In this document: in pieces, positions 55,521 through 64,000 of the stretch | Layout: the number at the start of each line of letters is the position of its first letter | Position numbering within the stretch: the stretch's first letter is position 1 | NCBI GenBank assembly: GCA_021234155.1 | Contig: JAJEKV010000056.1 | Span: 3,763,330-3,827,329 of the forward strand | Direction: 5' to 3' | Source: Isoetes taiwanensis | Lineage: Eukaryota > Streptophyta > Lycopodiopsida > Isoetales > Isoetaceae | DNA: 64,000 nt | Notes under the pieces: generated by a model | Database searches by the model: none | The model's input: only the letters and a program-made list of their open reading frames with translations | What the model was told of the DNA's origin: nothing | Translations under genes and position numbers: made by a program

Positions 55521-57079
55521 TCACTTGTGTTTTACTTTCTTGAATGGGATTCGAACCCCAATCACAGATTCTCTGCGGTACCAAAACATTCTTAGTAGGA
55601 AGCGGTTTATACTTATTGTGGCGGCTACGGGGATTAGTTCATAATATTGTCCTTCAATGACACTAGTGCCCGCCAGAGTATTCATTTCCATAGTCATCAA
55701 TTGAATCTTCTTCCAATGCATGCTTTTCCCCGGTGCACATGAGAACATAGTATGAAACACCTTCCACATTGTGCGGTGCTTGCAAAAGACACAAATACAT
55801 CTGAAAAGCGACTACGGTGTCATCTAAAACCGACCCTCGTCCTCTGCATACAAAACATCCACATCATTTTTTCGGCTTCAACACGAGAGGCAATATGATC
55901 GTGGGCTCCAAACTTTTTAGAGACCATTCTCCACAATGTTTAATGTTCTCACAATTCAACCAATTGAAGTTCATGCAAGCATCACAAAAGCACGAGAGTG
56001 GTCTGTGATAGCAACTTTGGTGGATCTGGCTTTGGGTTTATAGTTGACACAGAATGTATCCGGCTGAGTACCAGGTAAAGTCTTGCAATTGAATGCTTGC
56101 TGCCTATTCACATCTGTTTTTCCAACCTCCCAAAACACCCTTTCACAATCCGATTCCTTGGCCCTTAAAAGCGCACAAATTTGTTTACTTTGCACATCAG
56201 CGGCATGCCATTTTGTTTTCTCCGCTTTCGCTCTCAAGCCACAACTTTGCTATACCAGCCTTCGCCATCATGTATGCCTTTCCCATGGCGGATCCAAAGA
56301 AATTCCATATCACTTTCGAATTTTATTTTCAACATGGTATCTCTGATTCCATACCATGCCCGTCTTGATTTGAATTGAGATGCACAACCATCCGACCACA
56401 CATAATGAAGGTTTATGTGTCCACCTCCATTATTCTTAAGCCACCCCAAATGTAATTTAAAACCATGTTGCACAAAATGAGTGTCATGCTTCTGTCATCC
56501 TAAAACATAGAAATGCCTTTTTTTTTTAAGCTTACCTTCTATTTTCATCATTGAAATATGGACCAAAATACTAATTTGATCGGGGATTCCAATGCTCGGA
56601 TTGCACTTCGTCCTCGGTTTCAATGTGTAGTTCTCGCAAAGTCAACAACAGACAACACACTATTATCCGGGAGTTTCTCAACATCTTTTAAACTGTTTGC
56701 TCTGCCAGTGTGCTGTAAAGTTATGATCCTTAAACTTAGCAAGCTGATTTTTCATGTTCTTTAACAGAACAAATGCTTTGTCATTCTGATCAACTAATCT
56801 AAGCCTTCTGGATGTACCTTTTTTGGATGGCTCATTGACATATGCATATACTTTCCAGTCCACATTCTGAATTCCATCTTCCTCGTTTGGACAGATGTCT
56901 AATTTCTTCACTCCACATTCATCACATTCACCTTTGATGCATTTTAGTTTATGCCATTCATCCGTCACATATTTCAAACTTTGCAAACTAACTACTATTT
57001 TGCGACGACGATGACGGGGCGGCGGCGATGGGGGGGGCGGCGGCGATGGCGGGGGGGCGCGATACCCAGCTAAGTGCAT
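55521..57079 (-). pseudogene. SDGC/HGKG-family transposase-like protein, decayed
   Basis: On the minus strand the order is: a Pro-rich start, a zinc-knuckle-like CIKGECDECGVKKLDICP, then HNFTAHWQSKQF. After a frame break comes DNSVLSVVDFA, then YVWSDGCASQFKS (about 56375-56415) and FLWIRHGKGIHDGEGW (about 56260-56305). A further segment follows (56237-55971). The blocks match in order the plus-strand copy at 60168-62290, so this is an older relative in opposite orientation. The Asp of SDGC and the HGKGxxDG block are the most conserved and may form an RNase H-like or other nuclease site. I know of no established name for it. Confidence 0.65.
57003..57060. repeat. GC-rich low-complexity tract
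   Basis: GGCGGCGGCGATGG-type repeats encode the Pro-rich N-terminus of the minus-strand ORF. Length errors are likely here. Confidence 0.8.
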
Positions 57080-57586
57080 TTTTCTCGACTCCTATGGTTC
57101 TTAAATACGCTAGTCTTCTTCTTCTTATACAAGATTAGATTAGGTTATGTCCATCCTTCTTAGAAAATAAGCTATGTAGTATATAAACGCATGAATGCTC
57201 TGGTCGAGAAGGAACAGTCAGCTATCGGTGTTTGAGCAAGACGTCTCAGTGCTAGATCATGACAAATAGATGTTGTAGAAAAATGTCAAATACAAGATAG
57301 ATAAGAAGCGAAAACAGGCATAATTAGAGCATAATAGGATGGTACAAACTTTCACAAGGGGAACACCGGGAGGGGAGGAGCTCAAGGTTTCGACGACGGG
57401 CGATTCAAAATCTCAGAGCCGTTAAGAAATAGGTGTAGGCATAAAATAAAATAAATTAAAAAATTATGGAAAGCCAAGGAATTTGGAAATGAAGGGGACG
57501 AAACGTGGCATAGTGGGAAGAGAGCACCAGTCGACTGTCAAGCGGCAAAGGATGGGACACGTGGCGGAGACAAGAGAGAAAACGTG

Positions 57587-57588
<2 letters not shown>

Positions 57589-57618
<30 letters not shown>
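57589..57618 (+). repeat. Poly(A) run of 30
   Basis: Homopolymer with no adjacent retroposon body recognised. It could be a retroposed tail or a simple repeat. Confidence 0.8.
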
Positions 57619-57620
<2 letters not shown>

Positions 57621-57878
57621 GAACGTCGGAAGTTAGCACATATGATTGGACGTGACGGATAGTAGTGATCATGACGGCTACGATAGCCATAATAATGAAA
57701 ATATAGAGAAAATAGGAAAGGTACACATGTCAGCTATCGGGCTAGAGATATGTGGCGGGGATTAGCAGACGGAAACTTTTGGGACAGGATAGGACAAGAC
57801 TGGCATTTAAGACGGACGGCCGGAATTAAGTAGGCGGGAAACCGGACAGATTTCGTAAACCCTAAATATCCTAAATCC

Positions 57879-57885
57879 TATATAA
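57879..57885 (+). promoter_or_regulatory. Possible TATA box before cysteine-rich ORF
   Basis: TATATAA in the context CCTATATAACAG, 156 bp upstream of the ATG at 58041. Confidence 0.4.
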
Positions 57886-58040
57886 CAGTTATAACGAGAG
57901 AAAGAGTGAGAGTGAAGACCGCCTCCAAGAACTCAATATCTCCCGGCCCCCTTGAGCGCCTCAGTTCTTGAGCTCTGGAATTTAGGCCGAGCAAGGAAGC
58001 GCTAGCAAGACTCGGCACTCGCCACAGCTCCGGAACAAGT

Positions 58041-58589
58041 ATGGACAAGGGGAAGAAGGTTCTTGTGGATATAGATGGGGAAAAGAAGATCGGCAAGAAG
58101 CGCTGCAGCTCCGGCACTCCCGGCAACCTAACAGTGCCATTCAACCCCGAGCTTGAGGAGCTTAATCCCTGGTGCATTTGCTTTGACAATTGTATGTGCC
58201 TAAGCAGAGGCTTGCCATCATGCATCAGTTGCGGCCGAGTTCATTGTCTGTACTGTGACAGAATACACCATGCACAGTCCATGCGAGATAGCCAATATAC
58301 CCTGGGGTTGCTGGAAGTACTCGGAGTATTAGGCGACAAGAACGACTGAGTGAGGCGCCAGGACATGGATCGAACTATGCAGTGCTTCAACAGATTACAG
58401 GTTCATGCTGCTATACAAAGGTCCTCGAGTTACCAACACAACCTTCTAGTATGTGATTTCGGAAAGGTCTGTATTTACTGCTGCGAGAAGAACCCCGTTG
58501 ATTTTCTGTGCCGGGCGTATATGGGGAGAAATTTGGAAAAAGTTAAGAAGATCGGGGAACCGTCCTCAGAAAAAAAGCCAAAAAATTAG
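58041..58589 (+). pseudogene. Cysteine-rich protein split by one in-frame TGA
   Basis: Two open segments lie in the same frame: 58041-58346 (102 codons) and 58350-58586, separated only by TGA at 58347. The first has a basic N-terminus (MDKGKKVLVDIDGEKKIGKK) and a dense cysteine array, CICFDNCMC then CISCGRVHCLYCDRIHH, that probably binds zinc. The second has CIYCCEKNPVDFLC and a Lys-rich end. The simplest reading is one protein of about 182 residues with a nonsense change, for example from CGA. Readthrough or two separate products are less likely. No family is recognised. Confidence 0.45.
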
Positions 58590-60167
58590 TTTCTACAGGA
58601 AAAAGGGTATGATCATCATGAAATCGTGGAAGGGGAGAGGTCTAAGCAGATGCATGCCATGCCTTTCCGGTCCTGCCTTTCCGGTTTTATCTTTTATTTC
58701 TACTCTTTTCTGTTTTCTGTTCAAGATAATCCTACTCTTTGATCAAACTGTTTAGGTTCATGAAATGGCATTAACTTCCGGGAAGTCTCTAGGAATAGCT
58801 AATAGGTACCAGTTGTTGACTGTAAAAGCTCAGTGTAGGTAATCCCGACCAGAAGGGATACAATTTTTGTTTGTGTTTGAGAAAAATGATTTTGGGTAAG
58901 AATGGCTGAAAAAGCCAAGAAATGTAACTGGGAGAAAAAGTTTTCTTTTGAATGTAGAATTTTTATGTAGTAAGTATAGCCTCGCATGTTTTACATAATA
59001 ACTTTGCCCCAGCATTGCTCACTCTCTCCCTAAAGCAAAAAGACATATCCCATATCTATATTTCGTAGTCCAATATAATACCATCAAATTAGCGGACTAA
59101 CGGTTGTAACTGGGGATATCTCCATACATCTCGGGGGTGATTTTATGAAACCATATCGGGTGGTTCGTAGTAATTTAGGAAAGGGTACCTAGAGCTCAGT
59201 TAGACATGCCAACAACACCAAATAGGGGTGGCAGGTAGAAATACGATTGAAAGGAAGGAAGGGAGTATGTATAAGGTGGCAACAACTCTACGGGTAAGGG
59301 GCCCACATAGGGGGCAAAAGAAAGATAATAATACGACAAGGCGTATAAACGCACTATATATGTTGTATAGGGATACCGACGTATTGAGGCAAGTATAGAT
59401 ATAATTGCAGAGATGAAGAGGTCCGAACGCAGAAGTACGGAAGCGACCTAGTAAAAGTGAAAAGGAGAAGTTGGGCGGATACGTGAAACTCTATCAATCT
59501 AGGAGATGTAACAACCACAGAGGAGAAACGAACAGAAATCAGATAATTAGGGGGTCCAGGAGTAGATGGTGCAAAAGGTGGAAGGCTAAGCTATGGGACA
59601 GAGGGACGGGTGTCTCCGCCAAACACCAGGACAGAGTGGGAAAATAGCCCACCGGCTGGTGCCGACTGCTAAGCAACAGACACCAACTTACCCGGCCCAT
59701 AAAATGGAAACGAAATTGGAAGTGGAAAGACAGAGGTTGCTAAGTACGGGATAGTGGGAGGCAACTCCCCGGCCGTACACCAGGACAGTGAGGATCCAAT
59801 CCTCCGGTTGGTGCACCAAAGTCACAAAAAAACCACTGCCAAAAGGATACAACGAAAGCAAGGCAGTTCATATGATAACGGAAATCACGGAATCCAGGGA
59901 ATTGAATACAAATCTAAGGGCCAGCCGAAAAACGCCGATAGTAAATAGAGGACACAAGCATCCAATAGTCATATCCTAGACGGGATAATTCGAAATTTGA
60001 AATTCAAAAACTGAAAGAATATGGGGGGAAAAGCCCGAACGGATAAATAAAGGAACACGATATAGTAAGCCCGCGGAAGAGAAATAGGAAACAAGAGAAC
60101 ACAGAAGAGAGCGAGTGGTGGGAAAGGAGCTCGGCGAAGCGGTATAGCCACAGCAATAGAAGGAAAA
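58590..60167. other. No gene; purine-rich repeats and a hairpin
   Basis: About 59620-59675 and 59775-59820 are related (CACCAGGACAG ... CCGG(C/T)TGGTGC) and each can fold back on itself. This is possibly a duplicated terminal region of a transposon. There is no coding sequence. Confidence 0.4.
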
Positions 60168-62290
60168 ATGGCCAGCCAAACAGGAGCGGGGAGGGGGGGG
60201 GGGGCGACCCAGAGAAGAACTCAAACAGGATCTGCAAAACTTCTTGGCACAGATGGAGGTAAGACTGGAGACCGGTGACTGCTTGATGCAGAAATGTCAG
60301 AAGTGTGGCATAAAAAGTCTTGCTATATGTCCAAGAGAAAGAGAGAATCATGAGTTCTTGCTTGAATGGAAAACGTTTGAAAAGGTAATACTCTCTTTAT
60401 TGCATGCTGAAACATGCTGCTATGTGCTGTCATCCACTAAATACTGCTTTTGTGCTTTCAACTTTGTGCTAATCTTCTGTTTTATGCTACAGACCTTGTT
60501 ACAGATTCCAGTGGAGACAGAAGAAGCTGGTGGAGTTGCAGACTGCATTACCAAGGAAGTGCCAGGTGGCAGCAGAAAGAAAAGATCCAATGCCACCAAG
60601 AAGGGAAACAAAAGTAAGAAATCCAAAGTAGCTGGTGGGACACAGCCTGAAGCTGCAGCACAAGCCGAGAAGAAGGGAAACAAAAGTAAGAAATCCAAGA
60701 TAGCTGGTGGGACACAGTCTGAAGCTGCAGCACAAGATGAGACCTCAAATGGCAAGGGGAAAAAAAAGAAAGGACCAAAGCCAGTCCTTAGATTGTCTTA
60801 CAAGAGAACGACAGTGAAGGATTTCATTTCATATCTGTGTTCCACATTGAAGATATTCGTGCCACACAATTACAGGGCTAGATGGCAGGCCATGCAACTC
60901 AGGAGTTGCCTGGACAATATCCAAGATGGCACCATTGTTTCTGTAATTGATTTTGCAGAGAATTACAACATAAAAATACAAAGGGAGGTTCAAAGCCAGC
61001 ATTGGCACAATGACCAGATAACAATTCTCGTCCACATCACGTATAGAATGGACATCAGTTCTGGGATCAGAAAGCTATTGAAGGAAACCCATTTTTACTT
61101 AAGTGATGACAAGATTCATGACACTCTTTTTGTGTAGCACTGTCTTAGAAAGCACAATTCATGGCTTGTATCAAATGGTGTAGAATTCTCCAGGCATATA
61201 GTTTGGTCAGATGGTTGTTCTAGCCAATTCAAATCTGCCCGGCCATTCTATTTCCTACCAAGATATCACCATGAGCTAGGGAAGGAAATAGTATGGAATT
61301 TCTTTGGGACAACCCATGGTAAGGGAGAGCACGATGGGCAAGGGGCAGTCCTTAAAGGGGCATTCACTAGAGAGCAGCTCAAGTATGATGGGGTGAGATT
61401 TAGGGGTGCTGCTGATGCCTGTGAATTCGCAACTCGTTGGAATGAAGGTACCAACAATGGGGACATCAAAAGGTATTATGCTTTTATCTGCTGTATTCTG
61501 TTGAGTAGTGCTGCCTGTAAACTGTTGTACTGTGCTGAATAGTGCTTTCATCTGCTTTAAGTGATGTCTGTGAACTGCTGTAATGTGATGAGTAGTGTTG
61601 TATTATGCTGCATGTGAGCTGCAATACTTGTTGTCTCCTTGCAGGTACTTCTGGGTAATTGGAAAGGATAGGACAGACCAGATGGACTGTGCCAGGGTGG
61701 AAGGGACCAAGCAAATACACAGCATCCGAACATACTTGGCCAAATCAAGCACAAGGGTGGCTCATAGAGGTTTAAGTTGTTTCTGTGGTAACTGTTTGAA
61801 AGGAAACTGGTCATCTTGTATGAACAAGCACAGGTTGAAGAATTGAAAATATGTTACACTAAAGCCAGATAAGTCTACTGGTGAAGGTACTGAAGACGAA
61901 ATCGATGAGGCATTTTTTGAAGGTGATGGAGAATGGCTTAGTGGAAACATAGAGGAAGGTGATAACTTTGCTGTTGTAGCCGAGGAGGGAAATCAGGAGA
62001 ATGCAGATTTCTATGTGGTGAAATGTGTTAAGCCGAGGCATATCCTTGACAGAATTGTCAAGGATAGCTGGGGTCAGACCTTCAATGTCGATGAACATGT
62101 GTTGGCTGGTTTCTACTATGCTGTCCAGCCCGATGGTAGTTGGGAGCTACTTGAAGACAAAGGCCTGACCTTCCAGTACAGTCATCACGTATCAGCAATA
62201 AAGTTTGAGATGAATCAGATTCCTGGCACCAACAGATACTCAATACTCAAGATTACACAAAGCGATCATATATATATTACAAAAGGGTAG
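60168..62290 (+). pseudogene. SDGC/HGKG-family transposase-like gene with two introns
   Basis: Likely start is ATG 60168 (MASQTGAGRGGG), if the 12-G run at 60193-60204 is off by one; otherwise ATG 60253. Introns are 60385-60492 (108 bp, phase 0) and 61473-61644 (172 bp), both GT-AG and frame-preserving. Features in order are a zinc-knuckle CQKCGIKSLAICP, a Lys-rich linker with a duplicated 24-residue unit, RARWQAMQLRSC and SVIDFAENYN. These are followed by VWSDGCSSQFKSARPFY (about 61200-61250), FGTTHGKGEHDGQGAVLKGA (about 61300-61360), a CFCGNCLKGNWSSC cysteine cluster and an acidic C-terminal region. Two nonsense codons (TAG 61135, TGA 61844) interrupt it, but no frameshift occurs after the start region. 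It is therefore recently dead. The transposase role is inferred from repetition and motif layout, not from a named family. Confidence 0.65.
60598..60741 (+). repeat. Coding tandem repeat, two 72-bp units
   Basis: Units 60598-60669 and 60670-60741 encode KKGNKSKKSK(V/I)AGGTQ followed by (P/S)EAAAQ(A/D)E. Lys-rich linkers of this kind often act in nuclear import or DNA contact. Confidence 0.9.
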
Positions 62291-62299
62291 TGTACAATG

Positions 62300-62950
62300 G
62301 TATTCAGGATATTCAGGATAATTCAGGATATTCATACCATGATATTCAGGAAAATCCTCAAGTACAACCTTCAATTCCTTGAAAAAAAGTTGCTTTGCTG
62401 TGCTGATTGGATGCTCGCATGCATAGCACTGCTCTTGACCATATACCTTCAAGAATTTGGTCCGCAATTCTGGGAACAATGTATCCACCATATCCCGTGT
62501 ATTCCGAAGTAGAGAAGCACTCCATATCACAATATCAAACCTCTGCAGTGCCCACTCCACAAACTCATGATACCCTGGTCTGCAAATGAGATACTTACTT
62601 GCAGTTTCTTTTACAACATGGTTCGTTTGAGGTGGAGGCAAGAATTTTTGGCCCGTTCTCCTCTGTTGTGTCTGTGCCAGTACACCATTTATGTCAAGCA
62701 CCATCAATTTCCGTCTGGGTTCCCATCCCTCAACGTTTGCAACCCCATCGATGTCTGCTGCATTGTGCTTTGTCTTTGCGACATGTCTTTGGACTCTTTG
62801 GGAAGTGCTATCGAGAGGTCTTTGGGCCGCTGCTGCGATTTCTTTGGACTGCTTTAGCTTTGCTACCCGGATGATGGAGAGTCTTTGATAGCCATAGTCG
62901 GATACATCGTATTAGTATCTCCTGCCCCCAATGTATAGGTGTTTCACGGC
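62300..62950 (-). pseudogene. FCP1/SCP-type HAD phosphatase fragment
   Basis: From about 62900 leftwards the minus strand reads an open frame with LKQSKEIAAAAQRP and VEGWEPRRKLMVLDINGVLA, the HAD motif I in its plant DING form rather than DLDET. It continues with RPGYHEFVEWALQRFDIVIW (motif II region) and FFKELKVVLEDFPEYHGMNI. The frame stops resembling the family just before the expected DDSP motif III/IV region, at about 62345. There ATTCAGGATATTCAGGATAA repeats begin next to the transposase-like gene's end at 62290. I infer a host gene truncated by, or captured at, a transposon border. An intact enzyme would dephosphorylate proteins such as the RNA polymerase II tail. Confidence 0.65.
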
Positions 62951-63512
62951 TATCGGTAACCCTTGCGGTGGCCCTCAGGTGCTTTATCCTCCGTTTCCTC
63001 ATTCGACCTACCTTGTTCTCACGCATGCAAGGATGTGCTCCAATTACCAACCTGAAACTTGTAGAGAATACACATTACGAAATATAGCGAGGATTGCACC
63101 TTTTATATGTAATAGGTTGTTTTGGCACTTTGGTTTCTTCATTATCATGCGGGTTCTCTCACTATCCTCATCTTGATTCACTAAGTACCACTTGTGGATG
63201 CCTTCTCCTTCTGCAGGCAAATGCATATTGATCCCTAGGTTGAAACTCCAAACAAATTTTACGAGGACACAATGGGGGGAAATAATAATATATTATGGCA
63301 TTAAACAAAAACCTTTTAATTGCTCGTTTTGGCAAGTCTTGTGCAATCAAAATTGGGCCTGAAACAAGTATGGAAAAATTACATTAGACTGGGGGTTTTT
63401 TCCCTAGTGCGACGTCTATAGGCACGTCCTCATCAACCGAATCATCTGACTCACCCTCACTCTCGGGCTCTGTAACATGTTTGGTCCTTGACCTTGTGAG
63501 CCTAGTGATTGG

Positions 63513-63960
63513 TCACAACCTTGTTGACTGCTTCTCCACATCTTCAACATCCTTATGCGCCTTTGCATCAACGGTGTTAGAGGAGGCCTTTGTAGAGGCT
63601 GCTGCAGAATTTGGAACTACATGGTAATTGTCAACATCGTCAGAACTACTGGAATCTGCTTTGGACCGTGTCGGTGTCTTTAGCTTTGTGCTTTCGAGTC
63701 TTTTGCATTGTCTTCTTTTGCTTGAATCTTCATTACCTTTTTTTCTGGCTTCTAACGTTCCCAATTCGAGAAAACAAAGCGTGTACCTTTTTGGATGTTC
63801 TTGCTTGTGGAGTTCGAGTCCTTGTAGACTTGTGTGCGGGGGTCCTTTTACTAAGAGGTGTTTTAACATGCTTCCTTTTTTTCATTCTTTTATGCGGGTT
63901 GTAGCTACCACCTCATCTAGGTCAATTGTCTCAACTATGTGTTTGTTTGCTGCCCGACAT
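63513..63960 (-). pseudogene. Lys/Ser-rich coding segment, possible N-terminus of the phosphatase gene
   Basis: Two overlapping frames carry KRMKKRKHVKTPLSKRTPAH and, after an A-run shift near 63745, KRRQCKRLESTKLKTPTRSK and SSSSDDVDNYHVV. It is highly basic and then Ser/Asp-rich, as often found before FCP1 domains. Connection to 62300-62950 through introns is a guess. It could be an unrelated nuclear protein. Confidence 0.3.
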
Positions 63961-64000
63961 ATAAGGGTTCCTACTTGATTTGTCTTCCCCAATTCCTCCA

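Noticed and set aside
56083-56378. Plus-strand frames of 65-91 codons
   Set aside because: Antisense shadows of the SDGC/HGKG transposase-like gene on the minus strand.
60420-60778. Minus-strand frames of 76-111 codons with hydrophobic composition
   Set aside because: Antisense shadows of the Lys-rich tandem repeat in the plus-strand gene.

Overview
The window looks like nuclear DNA of a land plant with a large, repeat-rich genome. The signs are short GT-AG introns, a canonical plant CACTA transposon, a TRIM and Copia/LTR elements primed by initiator tRNA-Met, LINEs, and an intronless F-box/LRR gene of the plant VIER F-BOX (SKP2-like) type. Several transposase families here are ones I associate with seed-free plants (ferns, lycophytes, bryophytes), but the sequence alone does not fix the species. 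Genes are few and most coding sequence belongs to mobile elements in various stages of decay.

Layout. 1.8-4.0 kb: an intact five-exon minus-strand gene for a Ulp1-like (C48) cysteine protease with an N-terminal C2H2 zinc finger. 5.5-6.0 kb: a complete 469-bp TRIM element with identical target-site duplications. 7.0-13.5 kb: a small 80-codon gene cut in two by a complete 6.2-kb CACTA transposon that carries a protein-kinase-like segment. Removing the transposon and one target duplication restores exactly 80 codons, and an uninterrupted paralogue of the same length follows at 14.7 kb. About 15.1-24.1 kb: a probable two-gene DNA transposon, with a DUF7869-type transposase on the minus strand and a methyltransferase-like accessory gene on the plus strand. 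The two diverge from a region dense in a GC-rich palindrome (consensus GATCGCGNCCGCGATC). 24.6-29.6 kb: two 5'-truncated LINE fragments and a Copia fragment, all minus strand. 29.6-45.1 kb: three head-to-tail copies of an intron-containing retroelement whose reverse transcriptase resembles Penelope-like elements. 45.1-48.8 kb: nested, decayed LTR sequences. 51.8-53.3 kb: the intact F-box/LRR gene. 54.4-62.3 kb: an unknown 245-aa ORF, a cysteine-rich ORF split by one TGA, and two opposed copies of a second transposase-like family with an SDGC...HGKG signature. 62.3-64 kb: a minus-strand FCP1-type phosphatase fragment truncated where it meets that transposase.

The strongest candidates for something little described are (1) the tandem, intron-bearing Penelope-like array without a visible GIY-YIG endonuclease and (2) the palindrome-marked two-gene transposon with the methyltransferase-like partner. 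A technical caution: sequence differences between the tandem units cluster almost entirely on CAG/CTG sites. That suggests long-read consensus errors at CHG-methylated cytosines, so some frameshifts in the array may not be real.
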